From the NCBI GenBank assembly GCA_934394595.1, contig CAKRRX010000003.1, positions 1 through 55,571 on the forward strand: a DNA stretch of 55,571 nt, given 5' to 3'. Positions 44,576-53,343 of the stretch are shown here, in pieces; positions within the stretch are counted from its first letter, which is position 1, and every line of letters begins with the position of its first letter. Below the pieces are notes generated by a model. That model was given only the letters and a program-made list of their open reading frames with translations, was not told the DNA's origin and searched no databases. Origin of the DNA: an uncultured Blautia sp. (lineage in GTDB: Bacteria > Bacillota > Clostridia > Lachnospirales > Lachnospiraceae). A program made the position numbers and the translations under genes.

Positions 44576-45190
44576 CTATACATCCTGTTCTTTTTCTTTC
44601 TTTTCCCGCATCTGGCGCACTGCCTCTTTTATAGCAGCCTCCTCTTCCTCACGGGCGATCTTTTTTGCCAGGGAAACGGTACTTACAAAATTGGTGATCA
44701 GGATCACAGCAAGAGGAACCAGGATCACCGGAATAAAAATCAGTGGATTGGACACCAGCCTGGAAATCTTTCCAAGGATAACCGATGACCAGGTCACTTT
44801 CCCGATCAGGTACTGGGAATCCACATTATATGCGTCTACTACATTATTTCCATCGCCCTTTGTGGTATAAACATAATGATCTGATTCTTTTTCGATGGAA
44901 ACCACACGGTGGGTGTTTACCGCACCGTCAAGAGCCGGATCTGATGAATAAAAGGAAATCACATCTCCTTCTTGAATCTGTGCCGGATCTGTTTCTTTTA
45001 CAAGGATCATTGTGTCCACATCATAAGTAGGTGCCATACTGCCTGTTGTTATCCGAAGCAGAGTAAAACCGCCTATACTCGGCGGCTTTCCCGGCTTGGT
45101 AAAAAGTACCATGATCAATATGACAACTGCTGCGGCAATGATCACCACAGAAATAAAATTCACAATGGAACATAGGATTTTTTTTACCAT
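44576..45190 (-). CDS. SipW-type signal peptidase I, copy 2
   Basis: This protein has 204 residues. An N-terminal membrane helix is followed by the catalytic Ser box TGSMAPTYDVD (about residue 50) and the His box AVNTHRVVSIE, typical of the Ser-His (archaeal/ER-type, S26B) signal peptidases such as SipW, then TKGDGNNVVDAYNV. A second membrane helix (IFIPVILVPLAVILITNF) and a highly charged cytoplasmic tail follow. SipW enzymes process TasA/camelysin-like substrates. It lies 6 bp after the DUF2357 gene. Confidence 0.93.
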   Translation of the reverse strand: MVKKILCSIVNFISVVIIAAAVVILIMVLFTKPGKPPSIGGFTLLRITTGSMAPTYDVDTMILVKETDPAQIQEGDVISFYSSDPALDGAVNTHRVVSIEKESDHYVYTTKGDGNNVVDAYNVDSQYLIGKVTWSSVILGKISRLVSNPLIFIPVILVPLAVILITNFVSTVSLAKKIAREEEEAAIKEAVRQMREKKEKEQDV

Positions 45191-45196
45191 CTGTTA

Positions 45197-46945
45197 TCAG
45201 TCATCCTCTTTCGTATTGGTATTCTTACGTTCCCGTCTGTCCTGTAGGGCATTTACGATATAATGGGATAAAGTATTTGCCTGGGCTTTTGCAAGGGCTT
45301 TTTCTTTTTCCCTGCGAAGGGTCTCCAGCTGTTTCTGCAGTTCTTCCATGGACTGGGCAGACTGCTTCTTGATACGCTCCACATCTTTGGCTGCTTTTTT
45401 CTGGGCGGCATCTACTTTGCTCTTAATTTCCTGCTGTGCAGCTTTTTCTTTTTCTGCTGCTTGTCTGCGGGCATCCTCGGTATCTTTTCTTGCCTTTTTT
45501 CTGGCAAGGGTAATTTCTTTGTCTGCCTTTTCACGGGCTGCGGCCACTTCTGCAGATGCAGTATCTTTTGCAGCTTTTTCAGACTCCACTGCCTTATCCC
45601 GCTCTGCAAGGGCAGTTTCTGCCTGGGCAATAGCTGCAGTTCTTTCTTTTTCAGCCTTTTCAAGCGCTTCCTCTGCATTAATACGAGCATCTTCCAGCTG
45701 AATCTCCAGAGTGGTTTTCTGGGCTTCAATCTGGGATTTCTGCTCTTCCAGTTCTTCCAGCTGCTGGCTTAAAGAGGTAAGCTGCCACTGAAGATCTGAC
45801 AGGGAATCCTCCAGCTGGGATACAGAATTTTCCAGTTCTTCTCTTTTTGCAGTCTCCTCTGCAAGCTTCGCCTCTGCGTCCAGCTGTGCCTGGGTCACTT
45901 CTTCTATAATTACCTTGCGGACTTCCACATCCGGGATGTTGTAATCGTCCACAATCTGCTCTTCGATTTTCTTAATAAATTTAGGCTTAACAGGATCTCT
46001 GTGCTTAGTCTCGATTTCTGTCATCTGACGGGGATCGGATTCCAGCAGACTCTTAAACACGGTATAATTGGTGATCAGGTTGGTATACATCTGTAACAGA
46101 TACTCTTCATCGAACTCCAGAGCGGAATCCTGTTCCTCGATGGTATAGCCCACTTCATCATAGCTTTCAATAAACTGCCACAGCTTATAACAGGCACGGT
46201 AATCCGGATCCTTCATCATAAGGTTGGTACGCTGGATGGGGCTGTATACTCTGGCACATCCGTTCATCAGATCACAGAAAGAACTGTTACGAAGAGTCCT
46301 GGACATTCTGCGCACACGATCAATTCGTTTGAAGACATCCATATTGTCGCTGTCATTCTCTACAAAACTCTGGCGGTTCTTGATGGTCATCTCGACCTTA
46401 TAGGAAATCTCCTCATAAGCATCATCAATCTTGCTCTCCATACTCATGACATTACAGGTTTCATCTCCTGTGGACCAGAAGATTACATCTGTACGTTTAT
46501 CTACAAAGGCGAAGAGCCGCTGAATCAGATGATAGACAAAACGGTTCTCATACAGGTCATAGCTTTCCTCTGTGGAAACATTCAGGATATGGGTGGGCCG
46601 AATCTCTCCAGCTGCATTTGTAGTGATAAATTGGGTATTCTGGCTTAAGTGACGTACACTGTCTGCTGTGATCTTCCTTGCCAGAGCCACTGGAACCACT
46701 TCCTCAGCGGTGGTGATAAAACGTCTGGGTTTATCTACGATATTAAAGATCGCATCGATTCCCTCTTCCACAACTGTGAGCCAGCTTTCGTCCACAACCT
46801 TGTGAAGGATCCGGTTTTTCTGCTGCAGAGTATTATTTCCGGCCTGGACCATTTCAAACAGATATTGAAAATACCGGTCCTCTTCCAGTGTCTCCCCTAC
46901 CTGTTCCGTATATTTCGCATACAGCTCATTGATTGTATCTGCCAT
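45197..46945 (-). CDS. DUF2357 protein with long coiled coil, McrC-like without nuclease domain
   Basis: This protein has 582 residues. The first 340 residues resemble the DUF2357 region of McrC-family proteins (NVSTEESYDLYENRFVYHLI is the characteristic helix, about residues 123-142). From about residue 355 to 560 it is an almost continuous Ala/Glu/Lys-rich coiled coil. The PD-(D/E)XK nuclease that normally follows DUF2357 is not present. No signal peptide or membrane helix is seen, so it is cytoplasmic. The ribosome site GAGGAG is strong. It is downstream of a membrane-anchored McrB-like AAA+ gene, mirroring the mcrB-mcrC order, and between two signal peptidase genes. Confidence 0.85.
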   Translation of the reverse strand: MADTINELYAKYTEQVGETLEEDRYFQYLFEMVQAGNNTLQQKNRILHKVVDESWLTVVEEGIDAIFNIVDKPRRFITTAEEVVPVALARKITADSVRHLSQNTQFITTNAAGEIRPTHILNVSTEESYDLYENRFVYHLIQRLFAFVDKRTDVIFWSTGDETCNVMSMESKIDDAYEEISYKVEMTIKNRQSFVENDSDNMDVFKRIDRVRRMSRTLRNSSFCDLMNGCARVYSPIQRTNLMMKDPDYRACYKLWQFIESYDEVGYTIEEQDSALEFDEEYLLQMYTNLITNYTVFKSLLESDPRQMTEIETKHRDPVKPKFIKKIEEQIVDDYNIPDVEVRKVIIEEVTQAQLDAEAKLAEETAKREELENSVSQLEDSLSDLQWQLTSLSQQLEELEEQKSQIEAQKTTLEIQLEDARINAEEALEKAEKERTAAIAQAETALAERDKAVESEKAAKDTASAEVAAAREKADKEITLARKKARKDTEDARRQAAEKEKAAQQEIKSKVDAAQKKAAKDVERIKKQSAQSMEELQKQLETLRREKEKALAKAQANTLSHYIVNALQDRRERKNTNTKEDD

Positions 46946-47071
46946 CTTGCTTCTCCTCGTCTATTTCCATAACTCTTCCAGAGCTTTTCCCTGATACTCC
47001 CTGCAAGCTGCACACACTTTCTCCCGGAATTATTCCCGGGCTGGCTGTGGCAGCCTCTGCAGTCCCCGTTT

Positions 47072-48778
47072 TTAATACAGGTTCTGGATTCTTCTTAAGT
47101 AGGACTTACTGTCCTGCATTCCCTCTTTACCAAAGGTCTTGTCGATATAGTTGATCAGCCCTGTGATCTCATCTCTTACAAAGGTCACATTCATACTCTC
47201 GAATTTCTTTAATACTTTTCGGGCTACAATGTAATCCATACCATCCAGTTCTGTGCCGCCGCAGGCAACATAGACCGGGATAAAGTCATACATCTGCTTC
47301 ATAATACGGTTACCAAAGGACAGCTTAAATCTGGTAACCAGATAGCTGTCAAGCTTCTCCATTTTATCCATAAGATCCTCGCTGATAGGATGCTCCACCT
47401 TTGCCTTCTGGAAAAGATATTCCAGATGCTCAGCCGTAACCTCGCAGGGCGGCTGAGGCTCACATTCAAAGGCATCTGCTCTCTCATTCAGCTCAATAGG
47501 CATTGCACGGTCATATACCTTGTCGGTAATGGTAAAGGTAGAATCGTCGTTATTTGCAGTTCCCACAAACCAGATCCTGTCAGAAACCTGAATCTTACCT
47601 GCATCCATGTTCTGAGGATCTCCTTCCCAAGCAGTAGGAACAAGATCCAGCACCCACTCATCCTTGCTTGGCATTTCCAGAACGGAAAGCATCTCTGCAA
47701 AGTAATACTCAATACGGGCAAGGTTCATCTCATCCAGCACGATCACAGTCGGCTCCTGGCGGTAACCTGCCTCATAAAGGGCTCGCAGGAACTCTGTCTC
47801 ATTAAACCGCTTGGAAAACTCATTAAAATATCCAAGAAGCTCTGTACGGTCACGGAAAGAAGGCTGTACAGATACGATCGTCGCCGGATTGTACAGATAA
47901 CGGCTGAAGGAATACGGAAGACTGGTCTTACCAGTACCGGAAATACCCTCCAGGATCAAAAGCTTGCTGGCTGCCATACCTGCCACAAATCTGCGGACGA
48001 TCTCAGGGGTATAGTAAAGGTCCATCTGGCTTGCAGCAAACAGACGGTATCCTTCTGTAAACTGCTCCAGTGTGATGTCATTGTCAAAATCAGGCAGCTG
48101 ATAATCTGCATACTTCTCGTCCACCAGTGTAAGCTTCGGGAAACGATGCTCGATATTCAGCTTCGCCTCGGAAATCACTGCATTTATCACAGGCGCCCCT
48201 GACACAGAAGCTGCAGATGGTGCCCCAGCTATGACAGAACCTCCAGCTACAGTAGTACCCGCCACTGTGGCTGCTGTCTGGGCTGCGGCCTGGGAAGCTG
48301 CCTGGGAAGCCGCCCCCTGTATGCCCTGCCCGGTCACATTACCCACAGTAGGAAGCACGTCATCAGTGAGCGCAGAAGCTCCCATATATGGGATGCGCTT
48401 GGTGCCGCCCATTGCATTTACCTTCAGGGCAAGAATACTGTTCTTCTCTTCCATCAGAGAAAGAACCTGCTTGTTCAGACGTCCGATTTCTTTATACAAT
48501 GCCGCATTGTCTGTCTTATCTGCCTTCAGCTGATGGCGAATAATGGCACGGCGGATCAGCAATACCACGATCAGTATCGGGATTGCAAACAAAATAAGCA
48601 TCAAAAGCACAGAAAGGATCTTCGCAGGAAGGATCAGGGTAGGAAAATAGGTTCTGAAAATCAGGAAATACTCTGCCCATCCGGTAATAAAAAGCTTCAC
48701 AAAAGCCACAAACCAGGTCACGATGTTGTACACCACCTGTGACAGAAGCTCATAGGCAAACTTAAGAAATTCACTCAC
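47072..48778 (-). CDS. Membrane-anchored McrB-like AAA+ ATPase
   Basis: This 568-residue protein starts at GTG after GGAGGAG. Two N-terminal membrane segments (about residues 10-75) are followed by an Ala/Gly/Val-rich linker (about 145-200). An McrB-like AAA+ domain has Walker A LEGISGTGKTSLPYSFSRYL (about 273), Walker B TVIVLDEMNLARIEYYFAEM and sensor 1 IWFVGTANNDDSTFTITDKV. The MNTADRS loop that defines McrB GTP specificity reads ANNDDST, so nucleotide choice is uncertain. McrB normally partners McrC for DNA restriction; here the DNA-binding domain is replaced by a membrane anchor. It lies 5 bp after a signal peptidase gene. Confidence 0.88.
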   Translation of the reverse strand: MSEFLKFAYELLSQVVYNIVTWFVAFVKLFITGWAEYFLIFRTYFPTLILPAKILSVLLMLILFAIPILIVVLLIRRAIIRHQLKADKTDNAALYKEIGRLNKQVLSLMEEKNSILALKVNAMGGTKRIPYMGASALTDDVLPTVGNVTGQGIQGAASQAASQAAAQTAATVAGTTVAGGSVIAGAPSAASVSGAPVINAVISEAKLNIEHRFPKLTLVDEKYADYQLPDFDNDITLEQFTEGYRLFAASQMDLYYTPEIVRRFVAGMAASKLLILEGISGTGKTSLPYSFSRYLYNPATIVSVQPSFRDRTELLGYFNEFSKRFNETEFLRALYEAGYRQEPTVIVLDEMNLARIEYYFAEMLSVLEMPSKDEWVLDLVPTAWEGDPQNMDAGKIQVSDRIWFVGTANNDDSTFTITDKVYDRAMPIELNERADAFECEPQPPCEVTAEHLEYLFQKAKVEHPISEDLMDKMEKLDSYLVTRFKLSFGNRIMKQMYDFIPVYVACGGTELDGMDYIVARKVLKKFESMNVTFVRDEITGLINYIDKTFGKEGMQDSKSYLRRIQNLY

Positions 48779-48783
48779 AGTAT

Positions 48784-49551
48784 TTACTCCTCCCCGTCAG
48801 AGTCACTCTTCTTTGCTCTGGCAAGTTCCTCCTGGGCCTGGGCACGGATTGCTTCTGCTTCCTCTCGTATACGCTTTGCTTCTTCAAGGGCAGCCTTTGC
48901 TTCACTATTAGCCTGCTGCGCCTGTTCCTTTTGTTTATCATCAGCTTCTTTGGATGCCAGTCTTCTTGCTTCGTCCTCCTTGGCTGCTTCCACTGCCAGG
49001 GCTCGCTTCAGGTTGATACTGATCATGATCAGATGATAGATCTGATATATAAAGAACAGAAGCATTGGAAGAACGATCACTACCAGAAAGCCAAGACTGC
49101 TGGAAAGAAAATCCATTACACGGCCTACTCCCGGAAGCTTTCCAACATATTTACCAACAATATCTCCATCTGAGATCACATGCTGGTCAGCAATTCCGTT
49201 ATTATTATCACCGATGGTGGTATAGCTTCTTACATCCCCAACAGACTCGATACTTTTAATACGGTGGGTATTAAGCGCATATTCATTGTCAATAATGGTA
49301 TGGAAGGTAATGATATCGCCTTCTTTCAAGGCAGAGGGATCACAGGTATGTATAAAAATCAGATCCCCGGAATCAAAAGTAGGTGACATAGAGTCGGACT
49401 GTACGGCCAGAGGCGTATAGCCAAGAATATTGGCCACATTCTGATTATCTCTGGAGGCCATAGTGGTAAAGGCATAAAGTGCAGCCACCAGAATGATGAC
49501 CCACAAAAGGACACTGATCACAACAGTACCTATACGTTTTAATACTTTCAT
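48784..49551 (-). CDS. SipW-type signal peptidase I with coiled-coil tail, copy 1
   Basis: This protein has 255 residues. The start at ATG 49551 follows GAGGGAG; the longer frame runs through the promoter. It has a membrane helix (VVISVLLWVIILVAALYAF), Ser box SDSMSPTFDSGDL, His box ALNTHRIKSIE and TIGDNNNGIAD, then a second helix. About 80 residues of Ala/Glu/Lys coiled coil on the cytoplasmic side end it, longer than in known SipW. It is the first gene of the sip1-mcrB-DUF2357-sip2 run. Confidence 0.93.
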   Translation of the reverse strand: MKVLKRIGTVVISVLLWVIILVAALYAFTTMASRDNQNVANILGYTPLAVQSDSMSPTFDSGDLIFIHTCDPSALKEGDIITFHTIIDNEYALNTHRIKSIESVGDVRSYTTIGDNNNGIADQHVISDGDIVGKYVGKLPGVGRVMDFLSSSLGFLVVIVLPMLLFFIYQIYHLIMISINLKRALAVEAAKEDEARRLASKEADDKQKEQAQQANSEAKAALEEAKRIREEAEAIRAQAQEELARAKKSDSDGEE

Positions 49552-49645
49552 TTGTTTTCTCCCTCTTAACAAAAATCTATGCAGAATCAAAAACCAGCTT
49601 TCAAAGTGAAAAAAAGGCTTTTGAACCCTGACACCATATAAAGCT

Positions 49646-49674
49646 ATTTTATTACGAAGTAAAGGCCAGGTCAA
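49646..49674 (-). promoter_or_regulatory. Promoter of the sip1-mcrB-DUF2357-sip2-phoH genes
   Basis: TTGACC, 17 bp, TAAAAT on the minus strand, 95 bp upstream of sip1 and just past the stop of the last AWF paralogue. Confidence 0.75.
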
Positions 49675-49680
49675 TACTAA

Positions 49681-50466
49681 TTACTGCCCGGAAAAACTCC
49701 TTCCATTTTCATCTGTACCAGTAAAGCGAAGCCGGATCTCATAGTCTGAAGACCTCAATTCATCTGTACACACCGGATCTGTACCCTCCAGCCAGATGTG
49801 GACCAGAACTGGCTTGTCCACACCCTGCTTCAGATCAAACATGGCATTATCATCGGACGTTGTCATGGCCTCTGCAGATGGGAGTCCGAAAACAGAGGCC
49901 CCCGAACTGCTGTCACTTGTATTTCCCATGCCCGGATCATATACCCAGGTCTTGCCATCTGCAGTAAAAGAAATCCTCATGGCCTCCGGAAGCGCCGCAT
50001 TTTGGGAAGAGATCAGGGTTCCATCCAGTGTACCATCACTACTGTTTGCGCTGGTAAGATGAACGGTCATATCTTTCTCCGCCATAAAATGCAGGGTAAA
50101 TTCCAGATAAGCTCCCTTGGTTGCATCTACGGTACTTCCATTTTCATAGGTAAATACACTGTAATCTGATGTGGTCACCGGATCCAGAGGTGTTTCCTGC
50201 ATGGAAAAACCCTTTTCCTGCTGTATCCTTTGTGCGATAGACTCAAATGACAGGGTTTTCACATACTGATCAATCGTGCTATGAGCATCCAGATCCATTC
50301 TCAGATCCACATCTGTGATAATATCCAGACTCATGGAACGGACCCTGGTATTATCTGCAATGGAAAACCATGCCACAGTAGCTGCGGTAACTGCTACCAG
50401 TGCCAGAAGTACCAGAAGCACAGATGTAAGAAGACGTTTTCTCATGGTCTTATCTTTTTTTCTCAT
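49681..50466 (-). CDS. SipW-substrate-like secreted protein, AWF paralogue 4
   Basis: This protein has 261 residues. A basic N-terminus, one membrane helix (LLTSVLLVLLALVAVTAATV) and then AWFSIADNTRV form the signal typical of SipW-processed proteins. The mature part is beta-rich and ends with VHIWLEGTDPVCTDELRSSD, then LRFTGTD, a motif shared with the three upstream genes. Here the first Cys of LEGCD is Thr. The gene overlaps the preceding stop by one base (TGATG). It is probably a surface fibre or matrix subunit; the function is not known. Confidence 0.82.
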   Translation of the reverse strand: MRKKDKTMRKRLLTSVLLVLLALVAVTAATVAWFSIADNTRVRSMSLDIITDVDLRMDLDAHSTIDQYVKTLSFESIAQRIQQEKGFSMQETPLDPVTTSDYSVFTYENGSTVDATKGAYLEFTLHFMAEKDMTVHLTSANSSDGTLDGTLISSQNAALPEAMRISFTADGKTWVYDPGMGNTSDSSSGASVFGLPSAEAMTTSDDNAMFDLKQGVDKPVLVHIWLEGTDPVCTDELRSSDYEIRLRFTGTDENGRSFSGQ

Positions 50467-51329
50467 CAGCTGCCCTCCTTCTGGCTAACGGCGCCGTAAA
50501 AGGCCAGGTGAAGATTTGCATTGTCAAAGCTCACAGAATCGGAACAATCCGGATCGCAGCCTTCCAGATAAAAATAGACATCCAAAGTATAGATCTTATT
50601 CAGTTCCATAATATAAAGTGCCTTGCCTGGAAAAGTGATCCTGTCTGAACTAAAAGTGACGGTATAGTCTGTTACCGGGACACTGGGATCCGCTGCGGCC
50701 TGGACACTGCCTCCCTGATATCGAAGCACTTGATTTTTTCCAAGGTTGCGGCCATTAATAACAGTATTGTAGACCTGCTGGCTGGACGAGCTTTCGTTTT
50801 CGCTAAGCCGCAGGATCACAGGAGACGAGGTATTTCCGTCAAATACCAGTCCCAGTCTGCCAGCATTTAACAAAGTTCCACTGGATGCCTGTCCCAAAAG
50901 GCCGTCACTCTGATCAAGATACAGATTCAGCTGTGTACCGTCTGCCCACCCGGAACCTGCTGCACGAAGATACACTCTTCCGTGATAGTAATACTGCTCA
51001 TTCTCCACTTTCTGAAAATGAACTGCCTTGTCTGAAACTGTAGCAGGACAATATACAAAATTTTGCAGATCTGCAGTGGAAACAGGCATCAGATAAGTAG
51101 CCTGTGTCCCATTGACCTGTGTAATCCCCACTGTCTGGCCACTTTGAAAGCTGCTTCCACCCCGACTGCTCAGCTGCAGTTCCAGAGTCTCCTCTCCTGT
51201 CCTGGCAGATGCAGTACTTGTGGATACTGCACGGTTGGAAGTAAACCAGGCATAGGTAGCTGCCCCCAATGCCAATATTGCAAATATGGTCGTCACACCC
51301 AGGAACCAGATCCTGAAGACGTGTTTCAT
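50466..51329 (-). CDS. SipW-substrate-like secreted protein, AWF paralogue 3
   Basis: This protein has 287 residues. The membrane helix GVTTIFAILALGAATYAWF and SNRAVST form the SipW-type signal. The body is Ser/Gly/Gln-rich beta structure, with the C-terminal motif VYFYLEGCDPDCSDSVSFDN then LHLAFYG. It also shares an internal LMPVSTADLQNFVYC stretch with the next gene's LKPISTADLERFY. It starts 15 bp after paralogue 2 and ends overlapping paralogue 4. Confidence 0.83.
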   Translation of the reverse strand: MKHVFRIWFLGVTTIFAILALGAATYAWFTSNRAVSTSTASARTGEETLELQLSSRGGSSFQSGQTVGITQVNGTQATYLMPVSTADLQNFVYCPATVSDKAVHFQKVENEQYYYHGRVYLRAAGSGWADGTQLNLYLDQSDGLLGQASSGTLLNAGRLGLVFDGNTSSPVILRLSENESSSSQQVYNTVINGRNLGKNQVLRYQGGSVQAAADPSVPVTDYTVTFSSDRITFPGKALYIMELNKIYTLDVYFYLEGCDPDCSDSVSFDNANLHLAFYGAVSQKEGS

Positions 51330-51344
51330 CCTCTTTCTCCTTTC

Positions 51345-52217
51345 CTATTTTTTATCTGCTGTGTTTGTGTCCACACCGGCAAAAGCCAGCTGGATTTCAG
51401 AATTTTTATTCTGTACCGGATTGGTACACTGTTCATCACAGCCCTCCAGGTACAGCCAGTATTCAACAGAAGCTACTTCATCCTTCTCCAGAGAAACAAG
51501 CAGCTGTTTTCCCGCATTATATTCATTTTCGCTGCTTCCTGCCTGTGCCATATAATCCGAAATATTTCCGGCAGGATCATCGATATAGGTGGGTTCTCCA
51601 GCTGAAGAAACAGAAGAAACAACCGCAGAATTTCTGGCTATGGTCCTTTTAGACTGTGCGTTTCCGGTAGAACCCATGTCATCCAATTTAAAAATCATCT
51701 TCCGAGAACCCTTAGATGAGGTGATCTTAAGCCCCAGTCTCATAGCTGCCAATGCCTGAGGATCACTTCCAAGCCTTAATTTTTCCTTGTCAAAATATAC
51801 GTTACAGGGAGCATTCTGGCACTGCAGATACACAGTACCGTGAAATGCACTTTGATTTACTTTACTGTCTGCGTTTGTATAAAGAACTGTAATCCCATCT
51901 TTATTTTGGGCGGTTCCCTGATAAAAGCGTTCCAGATCAGCTGTGGAAATTGGCTTCAAAGACTGAGGATTTCCCTCCAGAACCAGATTGCAGCTTTTTT
52001 CGAAAGGACCGCCGCGGCTGGTGGAGATCAGAAGAACGGTATCTCCGGTTCCTATGGTACCTGCCATAGGTGTCACATTGGTAGAGGACAGCCCGGAAAG
52101 TGTAAACCATGCATAGGTAGAGCCAGTCAGCGCTACCAGAAGCAACAGAATCCAAAATATAGAGAACTGAAAGGATCTTTTCAGTTTTTTAACCTCTTTG
52201 TTTGCATCTTCATTCAC
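51345..52217 (-). CDS. SipW-substrate-like secreted protein, AWF paralogue 2
   Basis: This protein has 290 residues from GTG 52217, six bases after AGGTG; an earlier GTG lies inside the ribosome site. The helix FSIFWILLLLVALTGSTYAWF is followed by a beta-rich body and the C-terminal YWLYLEGCDEQCTNPVQNKN then QLAFAGVD. It also has ISTADLERFYQGTA, as in paralogue 3. Third of the exported family in reading order from the left edge, second in transcription. Confidence 0.82.
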   Translation of the reverse strand: MNEDANKEVKKLKRSFQFSIFWILLLLVALTGSTYAWFTLSGLSSTNVTPMAGTIGTGDTVLLISTSRGGPFEKSCNLVLEGNPQSLKPISTADLERFYQGTAQNKDGITVLYTNADSKVNQSAFHGTVYLQCQNAPCNVYFDKEKLRLGSDPQALAAMRLGLKITSSKGSRKMIFKLDDMGSTGNAQSKRTIARNSAVVSSVSSAGEPTYIDDPAGNISDYMAQAGSSENEYNAGKQLLVSLEKDEVASVEYWLYLEGCDEQCTNPVQNKNSEIQLAFAGVDTNTADKK

Positions 52218-52253
52218 GGGAATCACCTCTTTCTGGGATTTACACCATTTCTT

Positions 52254-53159
52254 TTATTCCTGACGATTTACCCCTGCAAAAGAAAGTGCCAGGTTTTTCA
52301 GGGTCTGGCTGCAAAGATTGGCAGTACAGTCTTCGTCGCATCCTTCCAGCCAGATATAGATTTCAATCTCCACGGATTGTCCTGCCTTACCATTTCCCGC
52401 ACCGGAAAGGGTACACAGCTTCAGGGAATTGTTTTTCAAAGTTACAACTCCGGTGTCTTTATTATAATTGCAATATGCGTTCTGGTCATATGGGGTAAAA
52501 GGGACGGTGGTTCCATCGGTCCTGGAGCTGTCCAGCACATAACCCTCCTGGCCTGTGGCAGTATTGTATTCTGCTTCCGGATTCTTCTTGCTGCTGATTG
52601 CAAAAATATACTCTCCATCTGCAGCCTGATTTCTTCCTGCCTGATGCACTACAAGACCTACGCGGATAGCAGAGGAAATGGGGTTGTTCTCATCACTGTC
52701 CTCAAATCCGATATCTGACAGATAAATATCAGTGGAATCTCCATTGGTGCGAAGAAACAGGCTGGTATGGTAATAATCGCTCTGCTCACCCGTCCCGAAA
52801 ATGCTTGCCATCATACCGGTTCTGGTGTCACCGCCGGTAAAACCTGTGACCTTCTGGAATCCGCCGCTGATCCGGTTGGTAGATACCGGGACCAGCCGCC
52901 CCAAAAAGCTGTCCAGCACTGCAGCCGAGCCATAGGTTCCGTTATAAGAATTGCTGATCTGCAGATTCACACCGGCTCCTGCTGCCATCCGCACATTAGT
53001 GGTATGCCGGCTGGTATTGTAAACATACCAGGCATAGGTGGCCGAAACCACTGCCACAAAAGTGATCAGAAGTGCCACCATGGTAACGCTGAGCCTGCGG
53101 CGCAGTTGCGTGGAATCTGAAATTGTATTCTGGGTTTGATTTACTATTCGGTTACTCAT
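52254..53159 (-). CDS. SipW-substrate-like secreted protein, AWF paralogue 1
   Basis: This protein has 301 residues and is the first gene of the exported set. The helix VTMVALLITFVAVVSATYAW and YVYNTSRHTTNV form the signal. The mature region starts NLQISNSYNGTYG and ends IYIWLEGCDEDCTANLCSQT then LALSFAGV. The ribosome site AAAGGCG is weak, although the promoter is strong. Confidence 0.82.
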   Translation of the reverse strand: MSNRIVNQTQNTISDSTQLRRRLSVTMVALLITFVAVVSATYAWYVYNTSRHTTNVRMAAGAGVNLQISNSYNGTYGSAAVLDSFLGRLVPVSTNRISGGFQKVTGFTGGDTRTGMMASIFGTGEQSDYYHTSLFLRTNGDSTDIYLSDIGFEDSDENNPISSAIRVGLVVHQAGRNQAADGEYIFAISSKKNPEAEYNTATGQEGYVLDSSRTDGTTVPFTPYDQNAYCNYNKDTGVVTLKNNSLKLCTLSGAGNGKAGQSVEIEIYIWLEGCDEDCTANLCSQTLKNLALSFAGVNRQE

Positions 53160-53207
53160 GAATTCGCCTTTTGTTTAAACTAACTAATTTTTGTACATAT
53201 AAAATCA

Positions 53208-53236
53208 ATTATAGCAGTTTCGAATTTTAATTTCAA
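53208..53236 (-). promoter_or_regulatory. Promoter of the AWF paralogue operon
   Basis: TTGAAA, 17 bp, TATAAT on the minus strand, 48 bp upstream of paralogue 1 and downstream of a terminator. Confidence 0.85.
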
Positions 53237-53252
53237 TAAATCAGTGAAATAA

Positions 53253-53291
53253 AATATACGTAGGTGTCCACAAAGAACATCTACGTATATT
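53253..53291 (-). terminator. Terminator after the 53.3-54.7 kb gene
   Basis: The minus strand reads AATATACGTAGATGT, a loop, ACACCTACGTATATT and TTATTT, a 15-bp stem with one mismatch, 53 bp past the stop. Confidence 0.8.
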
Positions 53292-53343
53292 GAATGATTC
53301 TTATATGCGTTGATTCGGAATCTTAACCCCCGTCTCCTGTGAT

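Noticed and set aside
47001..47071. Terminator between the McrB-like and DUF2357 genes
   Set aside because: A short CCCGG...CCGGG stem is present but is not followed by a T run.
44576..53159. CRISPR array or classical restriction locus associated with the McrB-like gene
   Set aside because: No direct repeats with spacers are present, and neither a nuclease nor a methylase domain is visible.
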